Positions 1 through 5,615 of a DNA stretch of 9,183 bases are shown piece by piece; the first letter of the stretch is position 1; every line of letters begins with the position of its first letter. The notes beneath the pieces are model-generated. The model saw nothing but the letters and a program-made list of their open reading frames with translations, searched no databases and was not told where the DNA came from. The stretch spans positions 12,976 to 22,158 of the forward strand of contig DIZU01000198.1 of NCBI GenBank assembly GCA_002429455.1, given 5' to 3'. Both the position numbers and the translations under genes were made by a program. This DNA is from Methylotenera sp. UBA6020 (lineage in GTDB: Bacteria; Pseudomonadota; Gammaproteobacteria; Burkholderiales; Methylophilaceae).

Positions 1-53
1 GCGCTACACTCAGCTACAGGGCTCGGGTGAAATATTAAAAACCAGCGTCTATT

Positions 54-77
54 GTAAAGTAGTCTGACGCACTTTAC
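54..77. repeat. Inverted repeat GTAAAGT/ACTTTAC upstream of methyltransferase gene
   Basis: Perfect 7-bp arms at 54-60 and 71-77 around a 10-nt loop. A second pair, GCGTC (45-49) and GACGC (66-70), interleaves with it, so the two pairings would compete in one RNA. No T-tract follows on either strand, so it is not a standard intrinsic terminator. It lies in the 133 nt before the methyltransferase start and could be leader RNA structure, the tail of an upstream transcript, or chance. Confidence 0.4.
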
Positions 78-90
78 CTTGCTGACAACT

Positions 91-108
91 TGAGTTTTCT
101 GAAACTCA
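91..108. repeat. Short perfect hairpin TGAGTTT-tctg-AAACTCA
   Basis: Perfect 7-bp arms (91-97 and 102-108) around a 4-nt loop, a compact geometry that can fold in RNA from either strand. It ends 25 nt before the GTG start at 134. The plus-strand bases that follow are AT-rich but contain no run of T, so a rho-independent terminator is doubtful. It may be an mRNA leader stem-loop or the processed 3' end of an upstream transcript whose gene lies outside the window. The nearest plus-strand stop codons to its left are at 28-30, 34-36 and 65-67, and no upstream gene could be identified. Confidence 0.45.
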
Positions 109-124
109 CTTAAGCTAATTAATT

Positions 125-128
125 AGGA
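125..128 (+). promoter_or_regulatory. Ribosome binding site for the GTG-started methyltransferase
   Basis: AGGA lies 5 nt before the GTG at 134. An in-frame TAA at 116-118 rules out any start further upstream, and the conserved N-terminal strand begins right after the GTG. Together these fix the unusual start codon. Confidence 0.65.
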
Positions 129-133
129 ATACT

Positions 134-853
134 GTGAAATTAGGCACACTATATTTAATCCCTGTGACCCTTGGTGATGACAATATCGCTAGGGTGTTAC
201 CACCAGAGGTGGTCAGCATCGCACAGCAACTCGACACATTTGTGGTGGAAAATGAAAAAACAGCACGTCATTTCTTAAGCACGATTAAAACCGATAAGCC
301 TGTACGAGAATTACAGTTATTCACATTAAATGAGCATACGACGGATCAAGAGCTACCTGGTTTATTAAAACCACTGCTGGCCGGTGTTGATATAGGCTTG
401 ATGAGCGAAGCGGGTTGCCCCGGCATTGCCGACCCAGGAGCCAAGCTGGCAGAGCTGGCGCACGCTAAAAATATCAAAGTTGCGCCTTTAGTAGGGCCTA
501 GCTCGATTTTACTTGGCTTGATGGCGTCAGGCCTTAATGGGCAGCGTTTTGCATTTTTAGGCTACATTCCAGCAGATAAAGCTGCGCGTATTCAACGTTT
601 AAAGGAAATCGAAAAAATATCTAATAAACACAACGAAACCCAGATTTTTATTGAAACACCCTATCGTAATCAGCATTTACTAGAAGATATTTTGACGCAT
701 TGTCATCATGCAACAAAATTATGTATTGCTTGTAACATCAGCTTAGAAGACGAATTTATCGTAAGCAAATCAGTTGCCGAGTGGAATCGGTTGGATAAAT
801 CTGCACTGCCCAATTTACACAAAAAACCAACTGTGTTTTTATTACTAGCCTAA
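134..853 (+). CDS. SAM-dependent methyltransferase, RsmI-like tetrapyrrole methylase family
   Basis: A 239-residue protein of the tetrapyrrole (corrin/porphyrin) methylase fold, closest in pattern to RsmI, the 16S rRNA C1402 ribose 2'-O-methyltransferase. Visible motifs are the N-terminal strand [12 protein letters not shown] (4-15), [12 protein letters not shown] (91-102; RsmI proteins have SDAGTPxISDPG), VGPSS (120-124), FLGYIP (141-146) and IETPYRN (173-179; RsmI has ESxHR). These mark the SAM pocket and the two-domain fold. It is about 45 residues shorter than RsmI and differs at several signature positions, so it is probably a paralogue with another, unassigned substrate. The start is GTG, supported by an AGGA site and an in-frame stop at 116-118. 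The gene is convergent with rnhB, and the two stop codons overlap by 4 nt. The family call is firm; the substrate is unknown. Confidence 0.88.
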   Translation: MKLGTLYLIPVTLGDDNIARVLPPEVVSIAQQLDTFVVENEKTARHFLSTIKTDKPVRELQLFTLNEHTTDQELPGLLKPLLAGVDIGLMSEAGCPGIADPGAKLAELAHAKNIKVAPLVGPSSILLGLMASGLNGQRFAFLGYIPADKAARIQRLKEIEKISNKHNETQIFIETPYRNQHLLEDILTHCHHATKLCIACNISLEDEFIVSKSVAEWNRLDKSALPNLHKKPTVFLLLA

Positions 854-1434
854 TTTATATTCATTATTAGTTTTTTGACCGGCGCATAAGTGAGCCGATG
901 AATCGGAGAAATGCCATGCAAAGTGAGCATTTCCAAGTGTAGAGCCGTTGGATAACCCTTATGCTGTGCGAATCCATAGTGCGGATATTGCTCATCTAAT
1001 TCATATAATTCAGCATCACGTGCTACTTTGGCGAGTATTGAAGCAGCTGAGATTGCTGCCACCTTACTATCTCCCTGAACAATTGCCTCGCATGGCAGGC
1101 TAATATTCGGGCATTTATTACCATCTACTTGAACTAAATCTGGCGTGACGTTGAATTGATGCTGAAGTTGCTCAATAGCGCGCTTCATTGCAAGTAAACT
1201 CGCTTGCAAAATATTGATGCTATCAATTTCAGCCACACTGCTACTTGCAATCGCCCAAGCTAGCGCATGCTGTTTGATTTCAATACTCAATAAATCTCGT
1301 TTTTTTTCAGATAGTTTTTTTGAATCGGCTAATCCCAATATTGGTCGTTCAGGATTCAAAATTACCGCCGCGGCATAAACAGCGCCGGCCAGTGGGCCAC
1401 GGCCTGCTTCATCTACACCGCAAATTATCTGCAT
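850..1434 (-). CDS. rnhB: Ribonuclease HII
   Basis: A 194-residue cytoplasmic RNase H type 2 that nicks RNA-DNA hybrids and starts removal of single ribonucleotides misincorporated into DNA. The N-terminus has the RNase HII signature [12 protein letters not shown] with catalytic Asp8 and Glu9. Asp104 (VQVDGNK) and Asp122 (QGDSK) complete the four-acid metal site. [12 protein letters not shown] (129-140), the [12 protein letters not shown] stretch (152-163) and the C-terminal HRLTYAPV are also typical, and the length is normal. The ATG at 1432-1434 fits the family N-terminus, but no clear Shine-Dalgarno precedes it. Its start is only 14 nt past the frame-corrected end of lpxB, so it is probably translated from the same mRNA. 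No dnaE follows, unlike in enteric bacteria; the operon instead meets the convergent methyltransferase gene. Confidence 0.96.
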   Translation of the reverse strand: MQIICGVDEAGRGPLAGAVYAAAVILNPERPILGLADSKKLSEKKRDLLSIEIKQHALAWAIASSSVAEIDSINILQASLLAMKRAIEQLQHQFNVTPDLVQVDGNKCPNISLPCEAIVQGDSKVAAISAASILAKVARDAELYELDEQYPHYGFAQHKGYPTALHLEMLTLHGISPIHRLTYAPVKKLIMNIN

Positions 1435-1448
1435 TGATAAACCGACAT

Positions 1449-1550
1449 TTATGCTAAATGCGAGAGAATAGCAACTGCCGCTTTTTCAGCCGTGTTTTGT
1501 CGTAAGCTGTGGTGTATTTTTGTAAACTCCGCTTTAATTTCAGCCAGATA
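1449..1550 (-). pseudogene. lpxB: Displaced C-terminal tail of lpxB in the +1 frame
   Basis: Read on the minus strand one base out of phase with the main lpxB frame, this stretch encodes 33 residues starting YLAEIKAEF, containing [11 protein letters not shown] and ending AILSHLA before TAA (1449-1451). This is the expected end of LpxB, comparable to E. coli FRELHQQIRCNADEQAAQAV. Removing one A of the plus-strand AA at 1550-1551 joins it to the main frame as ...SDTS-YLAEI..., giving 377 residues (E. coli LpxB has 382). The +1 frame is closed upstream by a TGA at 1572-1574, so the break lies between 1540 and 1574. A sequencing or assembly error, a real mutation or a programmed frameshift could each explain it; error seems most likely because the rest of the lipid A genes are intact. 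Confidence 0.85.
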
Positions 1551-2583
1551 AGCTAGTATCGCTAATAAGCTTCAAGGTCGCATCGGCTAATTTTTCTGGT
1601 GTTGAATCATCTTGTAAGAGCTCTGGCACGACAAACTTACCAGCCAATATATTCGGCAAGCCGACATATGGCTGTAGCTGCATACGCTTGAGTAATTGCC
1701 AGCTCAGTTTGGGCATACGATAAGTAATCACCATGGGCTTTTTGAGCAAAGCCGCTTCCAGTGTAGCCGTGCCCGATGCAACAATCACGACATCTGCGGC
1801 CTCCATTGCGTCATGAGCATGGCCAAACAATATCTGAATTGGCAAACTCTCTGGTTCATGAAAAATAGCCAACTCAAAGATTTGACGTGTTTCACGCGTG
1901 ATTAATGGTACTAAGAATATTGCGTTGGGGTGATCTGCATAAATGCGCTTGGCTGTTTTTACAAATAAATCGGCATGTTGCTGCACTTCACTTTGCCGGC
2001 TACCAGGCAGCATTGCAATCACCAAAGCGGAAGGTTTCAATCTTAATCCAGTGCGTGCCGCATTGACATCAGGTTCAATTGGTAGCATATCGGCCAAGGG
2101 GTGCCCTACATAAGTCACGGCAATGCCTGCTTGCTGATACAAAGCTGGTTCAAACGGAAATAACGCCAGCATATGCGTCACAGCATGTTTGATTTTATTG
2201 ATTCTATTTTTACGCCAAGCCCAAATTGACGGGCTGACATAATGGATGGTTTTAATGCCTTTATTTTTAAGTTTTTTCTCTAGCCAAAAATTAAAATCCG
2301 GCGCATCAATACCGATAAATAAATCGGGCGGATTGTTTAAAAGATGTTTGAGTAATTGTCGGCGTAATCTAAGCAGCCCAAATAAATGTTTAATCACCTC
2401 AACGTAGCCACGTACAGACAAACGCTCCATTGGAAAAAGTGACTGTGCACCCTCTCGCATCATTTTAGGTCCGGCAATTCCGACAAACTCTAGATCCGGG
2501 TGTTTTTGTTTTAATGCCTGAATCAGGTGACTGCCAAGCAAATCACCTGAGGCTTCCCCTGCCACAATGCCTATTCTAACCAT
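1540..2583 (-). CDS. lpxB: Lipid-A-disaccharide synthase, frameshifted near the 3' end
   Basis: Family GT19 glycosyltransferase joining UDP-2,3-diacylglucosamine and lipid X (2,3-diacylglucosamine 1-phosphate) into the beta-1,6 lipid A disaccharide at the inner face of the cytoplasmic membrane. Motifs in order: GEASGD (9-14), GIDAPDFN (91-98, holding the family's essential Asp region), YVSPSIWAWR (115-124), PGSRQSEV (193-200, start of the nucleotide-binding domain), ASGTATLEAAL (269-279) and GLPNILAG (309-316). The open frame gives 347 residues and ends in an unrelated LSG after Ser344; the missing C-terminal 33 residues are present in the +1 frame (1449-1550). As read, the protein would lack its final helices and probably not work. 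The ATG lies 12 nt after the lpxA stop with no obvious Shine-Dalgarno, suggesting translational coupling. Identity is certain; whether the frameshift is real is not. Confidence 0.95.
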   Translation of the reverse strand: MVRIGIVAGEASGDLLGSHLIQALKQKHPDLEFVGIAGPKMMREGAQSLFPMERLSVRGYVEVIKHLFGLLRLRRQLLKHLLNNPPDLFIGIDAPDFNFWLEKKLKNKGIKTIHYVSPSIWAWRKNRINKIKHAVTHMLALFPFEPALYQQAGIAVTYVGHPLADMLPIEPDVNAARTGLRLKPSALVIAMLPGSRQSEVQQHADLFVKTAKRIYADHPNAIFLVPLITRETRQIFELAIFHEPESLPIQILFGHAHDAMEAADVVIVASGTATLEAALLKKPMVITYRMPKLSWQLLKRMQLQPYVGLPNILAGKFVVPELLQDDSTPEKLADATLKLISDTSLSG

Positions 2584-2595
2584 AAATATAGTGTC

Positions 2596-3378
2596 TTAGC
2601 GGACGATGCCGCGAGTCGAAGCGTTTAAAAATTCAGTGAGCAAGCCAATTTCTGGCGTCGTATTTTGCATTTTAGCCAGCTCAACTTTTGCTTCATCTAA
2701 TGTGAGGCCATTGCGATATAACGCTTTATATGCACGCTTGATTTGCAAGATGCTATCGGCTGAATAGCCGCGACGCTTCAGACCTTCAGCATTTATACCA
2801 TGCGGCTTCGCGTCATATCCTGCAGCGGTTACATAAGGAGGGATATCCTTAAAGACCACTGTACCAACAGCAGTAATCACATGAGCGCCAATTTTACAAA
2901 ACTGATGAATGAGGGTAAACCCACCTAAAATAGCGTAATCATCCACATCTACATGTCCTGCAAGGGATGCATTATTAGCAAAAATAGTGTGGTTACCTAT
3001 CTGGCAATCATGCGCGATGTGCACATAAGCCATAATCCAGTTATCGTTGCCGATTTTAGTGCTGTTTTTATCTTGTACCGTACCGCGGTTAAATGTACAA
3101 AACTCACGAATCGTATTGTTATCACCAATTTCGAGTAATGTAGGCTCACCTTTATATTTTTTATCTTGCGGTGCATCACCTAGAGAAGAGTGCTGAAATA
3201 TATGGTTATTTTTACCTATGATGGTAGGGCCATTAACCACAACATGACTTCCGATACGGGTGCCGGCATCTATTTTAACATTGGCGCCAATGACAGAATA
3301 AGCACCAATCTCAACACTAGAATCAAGCTCCACTGTGGCATCGATAATTGCCGTTGCATGAATTTTTGTAGCTTGCAT
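2596..3378 (-). CDS. lpxA: UDP-N-acetylglucosamine O-acyltransferase
   Basis: A 260-residue cytoplasmic trimer that moves a 3-hydroxyacyl chain from ACP to the 3-OH of UDP-GlcNAc, the first step of lipid A synthesis. Residues 1-185 are left-handed beta-helix hexapeptide repeats; the remainder is the helical C-domain with GLKRRGYS and the terminal STRGIVR typical of the family. Catalytic His123 sits in HIAHDC (E. coli His125). Ungapped alignment of the segment QFCKIGAHVITAV with E. coli QFCIIGAHVMVGG puts Val171 at the hydrocarbon-ruler position Gly173. That substitution predicts a preference for a chain shorter than C14. The start ATG is 3 nt after the fabZ stop, with a GAGAAG-like site inside the end of fabZ, so the two genes are tightly coupled. 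Confidence 0.97.
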   Translation of the reverse strand: MQATKIHATAIIDATVELDSSVEIGAYSVIGANVKIDAGTRIGSHVVVNGPTIIGKNNHIFQHSSLGDAPQDKKYKGEPTLLEIGDNNTIREFCTFNRGTVQDKNSTKIGNDNWIMAYVHIAHDCQIGNHTIFANNASLAGHVDVDDYAILGGFTLIHQFCKIGAHVITAVGTVVFKDIPPYVTAAGYDAKPHGINAEGLKRRGYSADSILQIKRAYKALYRNGLTLDEAKVELAKMQNTTPEIGLLTEFLNASTRGIVR

Positions 3379-3381
3379 TGC

Positions 3382-3858
3382 TTACTTCTCTGTTTTTTCT
3401 ATGGCTTTTAATATACACATCATCTGAGCTTCAGCGACAACAACATCATTGACACGAGCCACACCTGTGTATTTCCAAATACCTTTTAAGATACGATCAA
3501 TTTTAACGTTAAGAATAATCTGATCACCCGGCGATACCGGTTTTTTGAAACGCGCGCTATCTATACCTGCAAAATAATATACAGAATCATCACTTGGCTT
3601 AGTATTCATCGTCTTAAATGACAAGATAGCTGCAGCCTGTGCCATCGCCTCAATAATGAGTACACCTGGCATTACCGGATGGTAAGGGAAATGACCGGGG
3701 AAGTAAGGCTCGTTTACGCTCACGTTCTTGATTGCTGTAATTTCTTTACCCAGCTCCATAGACACTACGCGATCGATGAGCACAAATGGATATCGATGCG
3801 GTAAGTGCTCTAGAATTTCATGGATATCCATGCTGGTAGAAGTGATTTTGTTAGTCAT
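3382..3858 (-). CDS. fabZ: 3-hydroxyacyl-ACP dehydratase FabZ
   Basis: A 158-residue hot-dog-fold enzyme that dehydrates (3R)-hydroxyacyl-ACP to trans-2-enoyl-ACP in the fatty-acid elongation cycle. Its hydroxyacyl-ACP substrates are also the acyl donors of LpxA and LpxD, so it balances phospholipid against lipid [17 protein letters not shown] (10-25) is the family N-terminus. Catalytic His56 lies in [12 protein letters not shown] and catalytic Glu70 in EAMAQAA, 14 residues apart as in other FabZ proteins. The chosen ATG has a GAG-containing site 6-7 nt upstream. The in-frame Met10 matches shorter family members but has no ribosome site, so the longer form is preferred. It lies 46 nt after lpxD and 3 nt before lpxA. 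Confidence 0.97.
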   Translation of the reverse strand: MTNKITSTSMDIHEILEHLPHRYPFVLIDRVVSMELGKEITAIKNVSVNEPYFPGHFPYHPVMPGVLIIEAMAQAAAILSFKTMNTKPSDDSVYYFAGIDSARFKKPVSPGDQIILNVKIDRILKGIWKYTGVARVNDVVVAEAQMMCILKAIEKTEK

Positions 3859-3904
3859 TGTTGTCTCAGCTTACTTCTTTAGATTATTACTACATTTTAA
3901 GTAT

Positions 3905-4942
3905 TTACTTGGTAGATTTTAACAGAGCCATCTCTTTTTCAAGTTGTTTAATTTTATCTGAAAGCTCATCCAGGTGACGAATTTTCGCAGCGGTATTGAG
4001 CCAGGCTTTATGCGTTTGAAAAGGCATGAGCGCAGTATAAGTATCAGCCGTAAGTAATGAGCGGGTAATCATGCTGCCCGGCGAGACTGTAACGTGATCC
4101 GCGATTTCTAAATGCCCTAATATCATAGCCGCGCCGCCAATTTTGCAGTGCTTACCAATTCTGGCACTTCCCGCCACACCAACACACCCAGCGATGACTG
4201 TATGTGCGCCAATAACGCAGTTATGTCCAATTTGGATCAAATTATCAAGCTTGACACCTTCTTCGATAATGGTGTCATCTAATGCACCACGGTCTACGGT
4301 AGTATTTGCACCTATATCTACATTTGCATGAATAATCACACGCCCTACTTGCGGTATTTTTAACCAGACTCCTGCTTCTTCAGCGTATCCAAAACCATCG
4401 GAGCCTATCACCGCACCTGAAAAAATGTGGCAATTTTTGCCGATTTCACAATGATGTTTAATGATGACATGCGGCTCTAAGCGGGTATTATCTGCAATCG
4501 TGACATCATTTTCAATCACGCAACCACTACCTACAATGACATTATCACCGAGCACTACATTTTCGCCAATCACGGCTAACGGTGCGATGCTACAGGACGC
4601 AGGGATACTTGCTGTAGCATCGATAACCGCACTTGGTGCAATACCCAATTGAGGCGTAGCCGGTGGATTTAACAGTGCAGAAATTTTAGCAAAATAAGCG
4701 TATGGATTATCGACAATGATTCTAGGAAGTGCAGTTAAAGCAGAGTCTTTTTCCCTTAGGACATAAGCACTTGCTTTGCATGAAACAAGTGCCTTTTGAT
4801 ACTTGGCATCGTTAATAAAACTAATGTCGCCAGACTTTGCATTGGCCAATGATGATACGCGAGAAATTTGCGTGGAATCGTCACCTAGTACGTAGCCACC
4901 TAATGCCTTAGTGATCTCACAAAGTGAGTACTTTTTACTCAT
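3905..4942 (-). CDS. lpxD: UDP-3-O-(3-hydroxyacyl)glucosamine N-acyltransferase
   Basis: A 345-residue cytoplasmic trimer adding the N-linked 3-hydroxyacyl chain from ACP to UDP-3-O-acyl-glucosamine, the third lipid A step. Residues 1-95 form the N-terminal uridine-binding domain and 100-290 the left-handed beta-helix. Family stretches include [11 protein letters not shown] (101-111), SDGFGYA (181-187), [10 protein letters not shown] (195-204), [10 protein letters not shown] (217-226) and [11 protein letters not shown]. Catalytic His240 corresponds to E. coli His239. Met291 aligns with E. coli Met290, the residue that limits acyl length in that enzyme. A charged helix at 323-343 forms the usual C-terminal coiled coil. 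Length matches E. coli (341). The ATG follows skp by 50 nt and has only a weak AGG about 10 nt upstream. Confidence 0.97.
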   Translation of the reverse strand: MSKKYSLCEITKALGGYVLGDDSTQISRVSSLANAKSGDISFINDAKYQKALVSCKASAYVLREKDSALTALPRIIVDNPYAYFAKISALLNPPATPQLGIAPSAVIDATASIPASCSIAPLAVIGENVVLGDNVIVGSGCVIENDVTIADNTRLEPHVIIKHHCEIGKNCHIFSGAVIGSDGFGYAEEAGVWLKIPQVGRVIIHANVDIGANTTVDRGALDDTIIEEGVKLDNLIQIGHNCVIGAHTVIAGCVGVAGSARIGKHCKIGGAAMILGHLEIADHVTVSPGSMITRSLLTADTYTALMPFQTHKAWLNTAAKIRHLDELSDKIKQLEKEMALLKSTK

Positions 4943-4992
4943 TAGTAAAGCCTAAAAGGGTTGTTGACTTAAATATAGTGACTTAGCGTAAA

Positions 4993-5496
4993 TTATTTTT
5001 TACCTAACAACTTCAATACTTTGTCTGTAATATCAATTTTTTTGCTGGCAAAAGCTACGCCGCTGTATACCACTAAATCATAGCCTTCTGCTTCAGACAC
5101 TGATTGCACTGCTTTATTGATGCGGTCTTGCAAGCTACCAAGTTCCTCATTCTTACGCAGATTGATATCTTCACGAAGTTCACGTTGTTTACGTTGAAAC
5201 TCTATTTTAACATTTTGTACATCCCGCTCTTTATTGCGACGCTCTGCTTCTGAAATAGTTAATCCATCTTTATCAAGCACCGCTTCCAAATCTTTAATTT
5301 GCTTAGCCATACGATCTAGTTCTTGTGAGCGTGGACTGAATTCGCGCTCTAATTTTTTGCCACTTTCAGCAGTTTGTGGCGCATCTTGTAGGATTTTATC
5401 CACTTGTACATAGCCTACTTTCAATTCTGCAGACTGGGCGTATACGGCAAATGTCATGAAGCTAGCTAAAACTAAACTTTTTAATGTATTACTCAA
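4993..5496 (-). CDS. skp: Periplasmic chaperone Skp/OmpH family
   Basis: A 167-residue periplasmic chaperone; family members are trimers that hold unfolded outer-membrane proteins in a cage of helical tentacles and deliver them to the Bam complex. A Sec signal peptide spans about 1-23 (hydrophobic core LVLASFMTFAV, cleavage likely after AQSA before ELKVGYV). LKVGYVQVDKIL is the OmpH N-terminal strand, followed by a long Lys/Glu/Arg-rich coiled-coil stretch (about 45-135) and a C-terminal LVVYSGVAFAS strand. It starts with TTG: a TAA lies immediately upstream in frame, and the next Met (14) would cut the signal peptide in half. A strong AGGAGA stands 6 nt before it. It sits between bamA and lpxD as in most proteobacteria, with a 119-nt leader gap that may hold its own promoter. 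Confidence 0.95.
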   Translation of the reverse strand: MSNTLKSLVLASFMTFAVYAQSAELKVGYVQVDKILQDAPQTAESGKKLEREFSPRSQELDRMAKQIKDLEAVLDKDGLTISEAERRNKERDVQNVKIEFQRKQRELREDINLRKNEELGSLQDRINKAVQSVSEAEGYDLVVYSGVAFASKKIDITDKVLKLLGKK

Positions 5497-5502
5497 TTAG
5501 AA

Positions 5503-5508
5503 TCTCCT
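5503..5508 (-). promoter_or_regulatory. Strong ribosome binding site for TTG-started skp
   Basis: AGGAGA on the minus strand, 6 nt before the TTG codon (5494-5496). The in-frame TAA at 5497-5499 rules out an upstream start, so this site fixes the TTG as initiator. Confidence 0.75.
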
Positions 5509-5535
5509 AAAACAACCACTTTTTTTATTTACGAT

Positions 5536-5544
5536 ATTATGCCA
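5536..5544 (-). promoter_or_regulatory. Possible extended -10 promoter element in the bamA-skp gap
   Basis: The minus strand reads TGGCATAAT, an extended -10 (TG, one base, then CATAAT with five of six consensus bases). It lies about 40 nt before the skp start, in the largest intergenic gap of the operon (5497-5615). No convincing -35 box lies 16-18 nt upstream. It could give skp and the lipid A genes a promoter separate from bamA, but the call rests on one short AT-rich match. Confidence 0.3.
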
Positions 5545-5615
5545 CAAGACCATTAATCTATTATCTTGGGAGCCATTATGTTGCACTATTAAACTGTTGC
5601 TATAAAACCATAGAC

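Noticed and set aside
1..30. 3' end of an upstream plus-strand gene (frame 1 stop TGA at 28-30)
   Set aside because: Only nine residues would be visible (ALHSATGLG), other frames also stop soon after, and none matches a recognisable protein end.
817..840. AT-rich hairpins near the methyltransferase stop (ACACA/TGTGT or AAAAAC/GTTTTT) as a bidirectional terminator
   Set aside because: The stems have only 5-6 mostly A-T pairs with 7-10 nt loops, and the T-run is itself part of one stem; too weak to call.
1696..1905. 69-codon plus-strand frame inside lpxB
   Set aside because: It is antisense to the conserved nucleotide-binding domain of lpxB, has no ribosome site and resembles no known protein.
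2953..3411. Several 60-73 codon open frames over lpxA on both strands
   Set aside because: They are shadows of lpxA and fabZ in other frames, with no ribosome sites or recognisable domains.
4965..4985. Direct repeat TGACTTA (4965-4971 and 4979-4985) between skp and lpxD
   Set aside because: Two 7-bp copies in an AT-rich gap are easily explained by chance, and no known regulator site matches.
5600..5615. CTAT/ATAG hairpin after bamA as a terminator
   Set aside because: The 4-bp stem has one G-C pair and no T-tract follows, so it cannot be supported.
5497..5615. Sigma E-type promoter (GGAACTT and TCAAA boxes) in front of skp
   Set aside because: Neither box is present in this gap on the minus strand.
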